Origin: Solirhodobacter olei
Lineage (GTDB): Bacteria; Pseudomonadota; Alphaproteobacteria; Rhodobacterales; Rhodobacteraceae
Direction: 5' to 3'
Assembly: GCF_004010155.1 (NCBI RefSeq)
Contig: NZ_RRYH01000024.1
Location: 47,245-111,244, forward strand
Length of the DNA stretch: 64,000 nucleotides
In this document: positions 38,024-47,034 of the stretch, in pieces
Layout of the letters: every line of letters begins with the position of its first letter
How positions within the stretch are numbered: position 1 is the first letter of the stretch
Notes under the pieces: model-generated
Seen by the model: only the letters and a program-made list of their open reading frames with translations
What the model was told of the DNA's origin: nothing
The model's database searches: none
Program-made: the position numbers and the translations under genes

Positions 38024-39217
38024 ATGGCCTGGAAGACGCTCGACCAGATGGAGCTTGCGGGCAAGGTGGTGCTGACGCGGGTCGACCTCAACGTGCCGGT
38101 GGAGAACGGCCACGTCACGGATGCGACGCGCATCGAGAAGATCGTCCCCACCGTGAAGGCGATCCTCGACAAGGGCGGCAAGCCCGTGCTGCTGGCCCAT
38201 TTCGGCCGTCCCAAGGGCCAGCCGAACCCGGAGTTCAGCCTGCGCCAGGTGCTGCCCGCGCTGAAGGCCGCCCTGCCGGGCCGCCGCATCGCCTTTGCCG
38301 AGGATTGCATCGGCGCCCCGGCGAAACAGGCGGTTTCGGCCATGGAGAAGGGCGACATCGTCCTGCTGGAAAACACCCGCTTCCATGCCGGCGAGGAAAA
38401 GAACGACCCGGCGCTCGCCGCCGCCTTCGCGGCGCTTGGCGATGTCTACGTCAATGACGCGTTTTCCGCCGCTCACCGGGCGCATGCCTCGACCGAGGGT
38501 CTTGCCCGGCTGCTGCCGGCCTGTGCCGGCCGGCTGATGGAGGCGGAGCTTAAGGCGCTGGAGGCCGCGCTCGGCCATCCGCAGCGCCCCGTTGTCGCGG
38601 TGGTCGGCGGCGCCAAGGTCTCCACCAAGCTCGACCTGCTCGGCAACCTCGTGGCCAAGGTGAACCACCTGGTGATCGGTGGCGGCATGGCCAATACCTT
38701 CCTCGTCGCCCAGGGCATCGAGGTCGGCAAGTCGCTTGCCGAGCGCGACATGGCCGAGACCGCGCGCGATATCCTCGCCAAGGCCAAGGCCGCCGGCTGC
38801 GCCATCCACCTGCCGCAGGACATCGTCGTGGCGCGCGAATTCAAGGCGGGCGCCGCGAGCGAGACGCTGCCGGCCAATGCCTGCCCGGCGGACGCGATGA
38901 TCCTCGACGCGGGCCCCGAGACGGTGGCCGAGATCGCCAAGGTCTTCGAGGCCTCGAAGACGCTGATCTGGAACGGCCCGCTCGGCGCCTTCGAGATCGA
39001 GCCCTTCGACGCCGCCACCAACGCGGCCGCCGCGCGGGCGGCGGAGCTGACCAAGGCCGGCAAGCTGATCTCAGTCGCCGGCGGCGGCGACACAGTGGCC
39101 GCGCTCAACCGCGCGGGCGCCGCGGCGAGTTTCAGCTACATCTCGACCGCCGGCGGCGCGTTCCTCGAATGGATGGAAGGCAAGGAGCTTCCCGGCGTCG
39201 CCGCGCTGGAAGAGTAA
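38024..39217 (+). CDS. pgk: Phosphoglycerate kinase
   Basis: A 397-residue glycolytic/Calvin-cycle enzyme. Marks are [59 protein letters not shown] and the nucleotide site [23 protein letters not shown] precedes the ATG. No gapdh or fba is next to it. Confidence 0.98.
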   Translation: MAWKTLDQMELAGKVVLTRVDLNVPVENGHVTDATRIEKIVPTVKAILDKGGKPVLLAHFGRPKGQPNPEFSLRQVLPALKAALPGRRIAFAEDCIGAPAKQAVSAMEKGDIVLLENTRFHAGEEKNDPALAAAFAALGDVYVNDAFSAAHRAHASTEGLARLLPACAGRLMEAELKALEAALGHPQRPVVAVVGGAKVSTKLDLLGNLVAKVNHLVIGGGMANTFLVAQGIEVGKSLAERDMAETARDILAKAKAAGCAIHLPQDIVVAREFKAGAASETLPANACPADAMILDAGPETVAEIAKVFEASKTLIWNGPLGAFEIEPFDAATNAAAARAAELTKAGKLISVAGGGDTVAALNRAGAAASFSYISTAGGAFLEWMEGKELPGVAALEE

Positions 39218-39239
39218 GACCCAGGCCAGCCCGCAGGCA

Positions 39240-39262
39240 GGGTGCGCGGTTCCTGCGCACCC
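39240..39262. repeat. Palindrome GGGTGCGC / GCGCACCC after pgk
   Basis: A perfect 8 bp inverted repeat with a 7 nt loop (GGTTCCT). Related phrases with GCGCACCCTACG or GCGCGCCCTACG occur at about 23740 and 55988. It could be the pgk transcript end or another dispersed repeat. Confidence 0.6.
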
Positions 39263-39330
39263 CTCCGCGCCACCGCCCTGCCCTTGCCCCGGTTCGAAAA
39301 AGCGGGCGCAGCGCCCCGTGCTGGCGCCCC

Positions 39331-39360
39331 TTCTTCACCTTGGCCAAGATACTCCGGCGG
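39331..39360 (-). repeat. Dispersed 27-bp intergenic motif, copy 5
   Basis: On the minus strand it reads CCGCCGGAGTATCTTGGCCA then AGGTGAAGAA. It is the copy closest to consensus and lies at the 3' end of a hypothetical gene, convergent with pgk. Confidence 0.65.
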
Positions 39361-39362
39361 AC

Positions 39363-39779
39363 TCAGCCGCCCTCGCCGGCGGCGCCGTCCAGCCGCTCCG
39401 CCTTCTTTCGGACCAGCACGGACCGAAGGTCATGCATCGCCATCAGCAACGCGTCGGTTACGGCTTCCAGCTCTTCGTTGGAGGCCTTGGCCTGAGCCCA
39501 ATGCGCGGTGAGGTTGATCTGCTCCACCGCCCGGTAGATCTCGTCGGCGTCGCGCCGGGCCTGCACTTCGGCCCGCGCCTTCATCCAGGCGCGGATCCGG
39601 AACACCTCGTCTTCGGTGATCGAGCGGTCGCCCTGTGGCCGGATCTCGCCCGAGCGCAGGTTCGCGAAGGCGATCGGCTCCATCTCGATGCGGCCCGCCC
39701 GGCCCTCGGACGCGACCCGGAAGACCAGCGCGCCGTTCTCGCGGATGCGGAAGTAGTACTCCGGCAGATCGCCCGACAT
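39363..39779 (-). CDS. Conserved-looking hypothetical protein, 138 aa
   Basis: I do not recognise the family. The protein starts MSGDLPEYYFRIRENGALVF with GGAGGGG in front. It is soluble and mixed alpha/beta in the first half, followed by a long charged helix (about 65-130, many Arg/Glu/Ala). No signal peptide or metal motif is seen. It follows the aspartate aminotransferase gene by 24 nt on the same strand, so the two are probably in one transcript. Confidence 0.75.
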   Translation of the reverse strand: MSGDLPEYYFRIRENGALVFRVASEGRAGRIEMEPIAFANLRSGEIRPQGDRSITEDEVFRIRAWMKARAEVQARRDADEIYRAVEQINLTAHWAQAKASNEELEAVTDALLMAMHDLRSVLVRKKAERLDGAAGEGG

Positions 39780-39803
39780 CGCCCCTCCGCTATTCGTTCC
39801 CGA

Positions 39804-41102
<1,299 letters not shown>

Positions 41103-41128
41103 TCAAGCGACATCAAAAGGAGAGCCAG

Positions 41129-41533
41129 ATGGCCCCCGAAGCACAATCCGACTGGTTCAGCGAAGAGGCCGCTACCTTCGGCGACCGGCTTGCCGGCGCG
41201 CGCGAGGCCGCGGGGATGAGCCAGGCAGAGCTTGCCCGCCGTCTCGGCGTGCGGCTGAAGACGCTGGTCGACTGGGAAAACGACTTCGCCGACCCGCGCT
41301 CGAACCGCCTGCAGATGGTCGCGGGCATGCTGAACGTCTCGATCATGTGGCTGCTTACCGGCCGCGGCGAGGGCGTGGACGCCCCCGGGGCGCAGAGCAA
41401 CGAGACCCCCGAGGCGCGCGCCCTGATCGACGAGTTGCGCCTGCTGCGTACCGAAGCGCTGGACCTGTCGCACCGCATGGGCCGGCTGGAGAAGCGGCTG
41501 CGCTCGGTATTGGCGGAGAAGACCACCGCATGA
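41129..41533 (+). CDS. XRE-family helix-turn-helix regulator
   Basis: A 134-residue DNA-binding protein. The Cro/CI HTH (about 18-75) contains LAGAREAAGMSQAELARRLG and LVDWENDFADPRSNRLQMVA, and a coiled C-terminus follows (about 100-130), probably for dimerisation. AAAAGGAG precedes the ATG. It overlaps sdhE by ATGA, so it may regulate or simply travel with the downstream gene. Confidence 0.9.
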   Translation: MAPEAQSDWFSEEAATFGDRLAGAREAAGMSQAELARRLGVRLKTLVDWENDFADPRSNRLQMVAGMLNVSIMWLLTGRGEGVDAPGAQSNETPEARALIDELRLLRTEALDLSHRMGRLEKRLRSVLAEKTTA

Positions 41534-41808
41534 GCGAAACCCCCGAGATCCGCCGCAAGCGCCTGGCCATGCGGGCCTGGCGGCGCGGAACCAAGGAGAT
41601 GGACCTGATCCTTGGCCCCTATGCCGATGCCAGGCTAGCGGCGATGGAGGGCCCGGCGCTCGACGCCTTCGAGGCGCTGCTGGCCGAGGCGGACCAGGAT
41701 CTCTACCCCTGGATCACCGGCGGGGCGGAACCGCCCGCCGCCCATGCCGCCCTCCTGGCCGAGATCGGAAGTTTCGCCCGCGGCCGGCTGAGCGCGGGCG
41801 AGGCCTGA
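41530..41808 (+). CDS. sdhE: FAD assembly factor SdhE
   Basis: A 92-residue protein of the SdhE/DUF339 family that helps attach FAD to succinate dehydrogenase flavoprotein. The signature RRGTKEMDLILGPYA contains the RGxxExD motif, and LYPWITG is the second conserved part. No sdh genes are in the window. Confidence 0.93.
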   Translation: MSETPEIRRKRLAMRAWRRGTKEMDLILGPYADARLAAMEGPALDAFEALLAEADQDLYPWITGGAEPPAAHAALLAEIGSFARGRLSAGEA

Positions 41809-41872
41809 GACAGCGAAGGGCGGACGCTCCGGCCCTCTTTCGCAGCCTGCGGCCGTTCCTACGGTTGGGCCG

Positions 41873-41894
41873 CGCCGGCGCTCAGGCGCCGGCG
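41873..41894. terminator. GC hairpin between convergent genes
   Basis: CGCCGGCGC (41873-41881) and GCGCCGGCG (41886-41894) form a perfect 9 bp stem with a TCAG loop. There is no T-run, so terminator function is only likely from its place between the sdhE and hypothetical-gene stops. Confidence 0.35.
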
Positions 41895-41977
41895 GCAACG
41901 CGAGGACAGCGGACGCAAGGGCGCAGGGCGGGCAGCAAGACAGCAGGCGCGGCGAAAGCGTGCATGCGCCCGGGCCG

Positions 41978-42244
41978 TCACTCGGCCTGGGTCACTGCCT
42001 CGATGGCGATCGAGCGCTTGGTCAGCTCGGAATAGAGCGCGGGCAGCACCCTCGCCTGGTCGATCGCAAGGCGCAACGCCTCCACGATCCGTGCTTCGGC
42101 CTTTGCCGGGGCCGTCACCCGCCAGACCATCCTCTGGGCCGCGCCGTCGTCGAAGACGATCTCCATTGCCCCGGAGGCCGTGCTGCGAAGGCCAAGAAAA
42201 TTCTGCGTACCGCTCGTACTGTGAAAACTGGACAGACTCGTCAT
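41978..42244 (-). CDS. Small hypothetical protein, 88 aa
   Basis: I do not recognise the family. From MTSLSSFHSTSGTQNFLGLR the product has a short beta-rich segment (AMEIVFDDGAAQRMVWRV) and an alpha-helical C-terminus (ARIVEALRLAIDQARVLPAL). GGAG lies 7 nt before the ATG at 42244. An in-frame ATG at 42322 also has a strong GGAGG and would add 26 Arg/Pro-rich residues; I consider it less likely coding. A good promoter lies about 140 nt upstream. Confidence 0.65.
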   Translation of the reverse strand: MTSLSSFHSTSGTQNFLGLRSTASGAMEIVFDDGAAQRMVWRVTAPAKAEARIVEALRLAIDQARVLPALYSELTKRSIAIEAVTQAE

Positions 42245-42392
42245 CCTTAGGCTCCACCCTCCGGTTCGCAGCGCCGGACCCTCAGGGGCCCAGTTGGCAC
42301 GCGGCCGGCTCAGGCAATGCATGATGGGCCTCCGCGCGGACTCCGTCAATCCGCGACGGCCCTCTCAGCCCCCCGTCCGGTGTCTTGGGGAG

Positions 42393-42422
42393 GCTATAGA
42401 GTCTTTCCGGCCACAGGGTCAA
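42393..42422 (-). promoter_or_regulatory. Promoter of the small hypothetical gene
   Basis: On the minus strand TTGACC (42422-42417) and TATAGC (42398-42393) are 18 nt apart. The predicted leader is roughly 140 nt to the ATG at 42244 or 64 nt to the alternative ATG at 42322. Confidence 0.6.
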
Positions 42423-42589
42423 CATCAGGAATGACGCGCAACCCACGGGTGTAGAACGGAAATATCCACAGGTGTCCGTGCGAAACGTGGTCGTGCTGCG
42501 GCAAAGGGTCTCCTGTCGCCCTGGAGACCACAGGCCCGGGAATGCCTGCCGAATGGCCGCGCAATTCCCTTCCCGGGCGGAGAATAGGG

Positions 42590-42748
42590 CCAGTGCGCGT
42601 CCGCAGATGGGTGCGCGCGGCAGGGTCGGTCTATCCGTTTATCGCGCTATGGCCCCTTCGGTCTGCCGGGGCGGAGAGACCCAGGAAGCGCCCATCCGTC
42701 GGACGGACGGGCGCTGGCCCGGCGGGTTTTGCCCCCTGTTTCGGGCCG
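42590..42748 (-). repeat. Dispersed composite repeat, full copy E (inverted)
   Basis: Read on the minus strand it starts GGCCCGAAACAGGGGGC, has CCCGTCCGTCCGACGGATGG, a spacer with GATAAACGGATAGACC (near 42628-42643) and ends near GTGCGCGCACCC. It is more diverged than copies C and G but keeps the same order of parts. Confidence 0.78.
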
Positions 42749-42764
42749 CTACCTCCGCGCCCCC

Positions 42765-42798
42765 AAAAGCAAAAGGCCCGCGCAGGGCGCGGGCCTTT
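42765..42798 (-). terminator. Intrinsic terminator of rplM-rpsI
   Basis: Arms AAAGGCCCGCGC (42772-42783) and GCGCGGGCCTTT (42787-42798) with a 3 nt loop. On the minus strand the stem runs into CCTTTTGCTTTT. It lies 29 bp after the rpsI stop. Confidence 0.9.
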
Positions 42799-42826
42799 CG
42801 AAACGTCTCTCCGGCAGAGCGGGAGA

Positions 42827-43327
42827 TCAGCGCTTGGAGAACTGGAAGCTGCGGCGCGCCTTGCGCTTGCCGTACTTCTTGCGTTCCACCACGCGGCTGT
42901 CGCGGGTCAGGAAGCCTGCGGCCTTGAGCGCGCCGCGCAGGCTCGGTTCATAGAGCTGCAGGGCCTTGGAGATGCCATGCTTCACGGCACCGGCCTGGCC
43001 CGAGAGCCCACCGCCCTTCACCGTCGCCATGACGTCGAACTCGCCGTCGACGCCAGCCACCGTGAACGGCTGGCGCAGGATCATCTGCAGCACTGGACGG
43101 GCGAAATAGGCGTCGATGTCCTTGCCGTTGACGGTCACCTTGCCCTTGCCCGGCTTCAGCCAGACACGGGCAACGGCGTCCTTGCGCTTGCCGGTCGCAT
43201 AGGCGCGGCCCAGCGCGTCACGCACCGGCTGGCGCGCGGTTTCGGTCTCGGCAACCGCGGCGACGGCGGCATCGGCCCCGGCGACGGCGTCCTTCAGCCC
43301 TTCGAGGGTCTTGATCTCTTCGGCCAT
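42827..43327 (-). CDS. rpsI: 30S ribosomal protein uS9
   Basis: A 166-residue S9 with the N-terminal extension usual in this group ([20 protein letters not shown]). The conserved domain begins at [20 protein letters not shown] and ends in the basic tail [17 protein letters not shown], which contacts the P-site tRNA. The ATG at 43327 is chosen over GTG at 43333, which overlaps the rplM stop. Confidence 0.97.
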   Translation of the reverse strand: MAEEIKTLEGLKDAVAGADAAVAAVAETETARQPVRDALGRAYATGKRKDAVARVWLKPGKGKVTVNGKDIDAYFARPVLQMILRQPFTVAGVDGEFDVMATVKGGGLSGQAGAVKHGISKALQLYEPSLRGALKAAGFLTRDSRVVERKKYGKRKARRSFQFSKR

Positions 43328-43329
43328 TC

Positions 43330-43794
43330 TCACGCGCTCCGGGTGTTCTTCGGGTTCAGGACCTTGAGATCCAGCACTTCCGGCGATTGCGCCTCGTGCG
43401 GATGCTCGTTGCCCGCGTAGATGCGCAGATTGGTCATCTGCTGGCGCGAGAGCTTGCCGCCCGGCAGCATGCGCTGCACGGCCTTCTCGATCACGCGCTC
43501 CGGATGGGCGCCCTCAAGGATCTGCCGGGCCGTGCGGTGCTTGATGCCGCCCGGATAGCCGGTGTGCCAGTAGTATTTCTTGTCATCGCGCTTGGCGCCG
43601 GTCATCTGCACCTTGTCGGCGTTGATGACGATGACGTTGTCGCCCATGTCCATATGGGGCGTGAACGACGGCTTGTGCTTGCCGCGCAGGCGCATGGCGA
43701 CGATCGAGGCGAGACGGCCCAGAACGACGCCCTCGGCGTCGATCAGGATCCATTTCTTCTCGATATCCGCCGGGGTAGCGGTAAAGGTCTTCAT
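43330..43794 (-). CDS. rplM: 50S ribosomal protein uL13
   Basis: A 154-residue L13 of normal length. Marks are [36 protein letters not shown] and [20 protein letters not shown]. It is the first gene of the rplM-rpsI unit; rpsI begins within a few nucleotides of its stop. A clear promoter lies about 50 nt upstream. Confidence 0.98.
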   Translation of the reverse strand: MKTFTATPADIEKKWILIDAEGVVLGRLASIVAMRLRGKHKPSFTPHMDMGDNVIVINADKVQMTGAKRDDKKYYWHTGYPGGIKHRTARQILEGAHPERVIEKAVQRMLPGGKLSRQQMTNLRIYAGNEHPHEAQSPEVLDLKVLNPKNTRSA

Positions 43795-43848
43795 CTCGGT
43801 CCCGTGGTATCTGGGGCGCCCGGGAGGAGCCCGGCCGCGGATTGCGGT

Positions 43849-43876
43849 GTTCTAAGCAATTGCGCGCGCCAGTCAA
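43849..43876 (-). promoter_or_regulatory. rplM-rpsI promoter with AT-rich upstream tract
   Basis: On the minus strand TTGACT (43876-43871) and TAGAAC (43854-43849) are 16 nt apart. The DNA just upstream (43880-43945) is strikingly AT-rich for this genome, as expected for an UP element of a ribosomal promoter. The predicted leader is about 48 nt. Confidence 0.75.
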
Positions 43877-44000
43877 GGGCGGTGAGTTTAATTTAGTCAA
43901 TAAAAATCAATGGTTTATAATTACGGTATAATAATACCCCACATAACGTGCCAGTATCGGCCCTGAGAGCGGTCCGGAATCGTCCCGTCGGCCCTCCCCC

Positions 44001-44035
44001 GGCCCGAAACAGCGGTGCGCAGCACCGCCGGGCCC
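44001..44035 (+). repeat. Dispersed palindromic repeat, copy F with compensatory changes
   Basis: GGCCCGAAACAGCGGTGCGC then AGCACCGCCGGGCC. The inner stem is GCGGTGC/GCACCGC, against GCGGGC/GCCCGC in other copies, so both arms have changed together. Confidence 0.8.
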
Positions 44036-44044
44036 AGGTCCTTT

Positions 44045-44839
44045 TCACCGCAGGATGGGCGGCCGCTTCGGGTCCATCCCCGGCGGCTTCGGGCCCCGTG
44101 CGGTCTCTGGCTCGGCCCGGGGCGCGAGGTCGAACCGCTCGCCCACCCGCGCCAGCCGGGCCAGAACCGGATCCCCGGCCGCGAGGAACATCACGTCGAT
44201 GCCGCCCGCTTCGACACCGGAGAAGGCCAGTGCCTCCGAGGCCGCCCGCGCCAGCGCCGCCTCCGCCCCCTCGGCCGCCGCCTCGAAGGCGAGGACATGG
44301 CCCTGCCGCCCGCCCTCGTAGACCACCGCCGCAAGCCAGGCCGCCTGCGCCAGCCCCGCCGAGCGCGACAGGGCCCGCTCCAGCGCGCCCCTGAGCGCTG
44401 CGGGCAGACCGGCGGGCGGACCCACCTCGACCGGCCGCTCCGCCACCACCTCGGGCCCGGCGGAAACCATCTGCGCCAGCCAGTCCACCGCGTCCGCGGG
44501 CAGGAGCACCGAGGAGGGCGCGACCTCGAGGTTCACCCCGAGTCCGATCCCCTGCCCGGCCAGAAGCCCAGCCAGAACCCGCCCCGGCAGCGCGGCATAG
44601 GGCGCGGGAGCGCCCGCGAACTCGGCCAGCCGCTCCTCCTGGTCGAAGGCGAGGACCACCGGCCCCTCAGCCAGATCGAAGACACGGGGCGAGAGGTCCT
44701 CGCCCTCCGCCTCGCGTTCGAGCAGCAGGAAGACCTCGCTGTCGCAAAGCCTTGCGTAGAAGGCCAGCCGCGCCGCCCCGTCTTCGGGCGCCGCCTCCAT
44801 CGCGCGATGCGCGGCGTCGAGGTCCGTTTCTTCGCTCAT
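44045..44839 (-). CDS. SseB family protein
   Basis: A 264-residue protein with the SseB N-terminal domain (about 5-130): DLDAAHRAMEAAPEDGAARL, FYARLCDSEVFLLLE and PVVLAFDQEERLAEF. The C-terminal half is Ala-rich and less conserved. SseB was named for serine sensitivity in E. coli; its biochemical role is unclear. The ATG at 44839 has GGAGG in front and overlaps the upstream gene by 4 nt. Confidence 0.88.
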   Translation of the reverse strand: MSEETDLDAAHRAMEAAPEDGAARLAFYARLCDSEVFLLLEREAEGEDLSPRVFDLAEGPVVLAFDQEERLAEFAGAPAPYAALPGRVLAGLLAGQGIGLGVNLEVAPSSVLLPADAVDWLAQMVSAGPEVVAERPVEVGPPAGLPAALRGALERALSRSAGLAQAAWLAAVVYEGGRQGHVLAFEAAAEGAEAALARAASEALAFSGVEAGGIDVMFLAAGDPVLARLARVGERFDLAPRAEPETARGPKPPGMDPKRPPILR

Positions 44840-45459
44840 TCTGCCTCCAATGCCCGGCGCACCTCGGCCTGCAGGACGGGGACAAGCTCCGTCTCGAACC
44901 AGGGATGCCGCTTGAGCCATGCCGTATTCCGCCAGGAGGGATGCGGCAAGGGGATGGTGAGCGGCGCACCACTTGCCATGACCTCCCGCCAGCGGGCGAC
45001 GGTCTGTGTCACCCCCTTGGCGCCGATATGCCAATCGAGCGCATGCCCGCCGACCAGCACCCGCAGCCGCAGGTCCGGCAAGGCCGCCATCACCCGGGCG
45101 TGCCAGCTTTGCGCGCAGATGGGCGGCGGCGGCAGGTCGGCGCCCCTGGCGTCATAGCCGGGAAAACAGAAGGCCATCGGCACCACGGCAACCCGGTCGC
45201 GGTCGTAGAAAGTGGCCTCGTCCATCCCCAGCCAGGCCCTGAGCCGCGTGCCCGAGGGATCGGCGAAGGGCCGTCCGGCCTCGTGCACGCGCAGACCCGG
45301 CGCTTGGCCCGCGATCAGGATACGCGCGGAGGGGCGGAACCAGACCACCGGGCGCGGCTCATGCGCCGTCGCGGTTGCAGCGAAGCGTTGGGCGCAGAGG
45401 CGGCAGGCGCGGATCTCTCCGGCGAGCCGTTCCGCCGGAGAAACGGGCGTTTCGGACAT
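44836..45459 (-). CDS. Uracil-DNA glycosylase family protein
   Basis: A 207-residue protein of the UDG superfamily. It has a CxxC near the N-terminus (IRACRLCAQRF), ILIAGQAPGLRVHEAGRPFA in place of the water-activating motif, MAFCFPGYDARG, and the late motif IPLPHPSWRN. It lacks a full set of Fe-S cysteines, so it is not a standard family 4/5 enzyme. True glycosylase activity is not certain. Confidence 0.88.
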   Translation of the reverse strand: MSETPVSPAERLAGEIRACRLCAQRFAATATAHEPRPVVWFRPSARILIAGQAPGLRVHEAGRPFADPSGTRLRAWLGMDEATFYDRDRVAVVPMAFCFPGYDARGADLPPPPICAQSWHARVMAALPDLRLRVLVGGHALDWHIGAKGVTQTVARWREVMASGAPLTIPLPHPSWRNTAWLKRHPWFETELVPVLQAEVRRALEAE

Positions 45460-45577
45460 GGAGGGAGCTTACGGTGCCACACCCGGGCGCGGCAATGGCC
45501 CGCCGCCTTTCCCTGCAGTTGCCGCGCCGCAGCGTCTCGGCTAAGCCGGAGGGGCCGGATCCAAGCCCGAGGGCCCG

Positions 45578-46903
45578 ATGTACCGCGTCTCGAACTACCT
45601 GACCCGCTTTGCGCTGAGCCTGGCCGCGGGGGCCCTCCTGGCCACGATCTGGGCCAATGTCGCGCCCGAAGGCTATTCCGATTTCGTCGAGCTGCTCCTG
45701 AGCGACCATTCCCTGATCGGCTATACCAATCCCGATGCGCTGTTTCCCTTCGGCCGCACGCTGACCATGGCCTACCTTACGGGCGATGCGTTGATGGCGC
45801 TGTTCTTCCTGTACCTCGGTAAGGAGTTCTGGGAGGCGCTGGTGCTGAGAAACGGCGCGCTCCGCGGCAGCAAGGCGGTGGCGCCGCTGGTGACCGCGGC
45901 GATCGGCGCGGCGGTGCCCGCGCTGATCTACGCGGGCCTGTCGGGCTTCATCGCCGATCCTGCCCTGCCCGCGCCTTTCGCCGGCTGGCCGATCGTCCTG
46001 GCGGGCGACGTGACGCTGTCCTATGTCATTGCGCGCTCCATCCTCGGGTCCGGGCACCCGGCGCTGCGCTTCCTGCTGCTGGTCTCCATCGCCGACGACA
46101 TCCTGGCGCTGCTTGTCTCGGGTCTGGCCTTCCCGGAGGGCGGGCTGCATCCGGCCTGGCTGCTGCTGCCGCTAACCGCGAGCCTGGGGACCTGGCTTCT
46201 GTTCAACTGGCTGCCGCAGCGGCTCGACCAGGGCAGCCCGCTGGCGCCGGCCTCGGGCTTCGTGCGGCACCGCCTGTCGATTTGGCCCTATGCGCTGGCC
46301 GGCGCGCTTTCCTGGTACGGGATGCAGCAGGCCGGGCTGATGCCGGCGCTCGGGCTCCTGCCGATCGTCCCGGCGATCCCGCACACCGACCGCGCCTTCG
46401 GCGTCTTCGCCGCGGTGGAGACGCGGCTCCACGACATGCTGAACCGCATTGCGCAGCTTCTGGTCTGGCCGGTGACCGCGGGGCTGTTCCTGTTCGCGCT
46501 CACCCATGCCGGCGCGCCGATATCGGCTATCGACGAACTAAGCCTGCTGATCGCCCTTGCGCTGCTCGTCGGCAAGCCGCTGGGGTTCCTTCTCGGCGGC
46601 TGGCTTTCGACCGCCGTTCTGTCGCGCCCGCTGCCGGCTGGGATGAGCCGGGGCGACCTCGCCACCGTCGGCGCCGCCGCCGCCGCAGGGCTGGCCGTGC
46701 CGCTCTTCTCCGTCTCCGCCAGCCTGCCCGACGGCACGTTTCAGGACAGCGCACGGCTGGGGCTGATCCTCAGCGTGCTCCTGGCCCCGCTGGCGCTGCG
46801 CCTCGCCCGCGCCCTGTCGCCCTCACGATCCGGGGCCGGGACGCCGCCGGAGACCCGCCCGGCCGCCCAGCCGCCCGCCCATCCGGACGCCGACCCAGGC
46901 TGA
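45578..46903 (+). CDS. nhaA: NhaA-type Na+/H+ antiporter
   Basis: A 441-residue inner-membrane antiporter with about 12 helices. The essential acidic residues are present: GDV in VLAGDVTLSYVIARSILG and the Asp pair in LVSIADDILALLVSG. AGAPISAIDELS corresponds to a later conserved helix. It is diverged from E. coli NhaA and has a Pro/Ala-rich tail, so ion specificity is inferred. Confidence 0.88.
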   Translation: MYRVSNYLTRFALSLAAGALLATIWANVAPEGYSDFVELLLSDHSLIGYTNPDALFPFGRTLTMAYLTGDALMALFFLYLGKEFWEALVLRNGALRGSKAVAPLVTAAIGAAVPALIYAGLSGFIADPALPAPFAGWPIVLAGDVTLSYVIARSILGSGHPALRFLLLVSIADDILALLVSGLAFPEGGLHPAWLLLPLTASLGTWLLFNWLPQRLDQGSPLAPASGFVRHRLSIWPYALAGALSWYGMQQAGLMPALGLLPIVPAIPHTDRAFGVFAAVETRLHDMLNRIAQLLVWPVTAGLFLFALTHAGAPISAIDELSLLIALALLVGKPLGFLLGGWLSTAVLSRPLPAGMSRGDLATVGAAAAAGLAVPLFSVSASLPDGTFQDSARLGLILSVLLAPLALRLARALSPSRSGAGTPPETRPAAQPPAHPDADPG

Positions 46904-46968
46904 CCCCTCCGGACGGGCCCTTTGGCCGACCCTCGGCGCGCGGCGCACGGCCGGGCCGCCGGGACATG

Positions 46969-46984
46969 TTAACGCTTTGTTAAC
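46969..46984. promoter_or_regulatory. CtrA-like box upstream of the capsule genes
   Basis: TTAACGCTTTGTTAAC is an exact TTAA-N7-TTAAC match, the full binding consensus of the alphaproteobacterial response regulator CtrA. It lies about 50-65 bp before the kpsT ATG in an otherwise GC-rich gap. Confidence 0.6.
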
Positions 46985-47034
46985 CAACACTCTCTAGGCC
47001 GGAACCCGGGGGCCTTGCTGCCCGGGTTAGGCCC

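Larger units (their letters stand above)
42245..42826. other. Intergenic region upstream of the small hypothetical gene and downstream of rpsI
   Basis: This 582 bp gap holds, from left to right, the leader and promoter of the small hypothetical gene (to 42422), a stretch with a 7 bp hairpin GGTCTCC/GGAGACC (42507-42529) and an ATATCCACA word close to a DnaA box (42462-42470), a full composite repeat (42590-42748) and the rpsI terminator (42765-42798). I see no protein gene in it. Confidence 0.6.

Noticed and set aside
43880..43945. AT-rich tract before rplM as a horizontally acquired scar
   Set aside because: It lies directly upstream of a good ribosomal-protein promoter, where an UP-like AT tract is expected.
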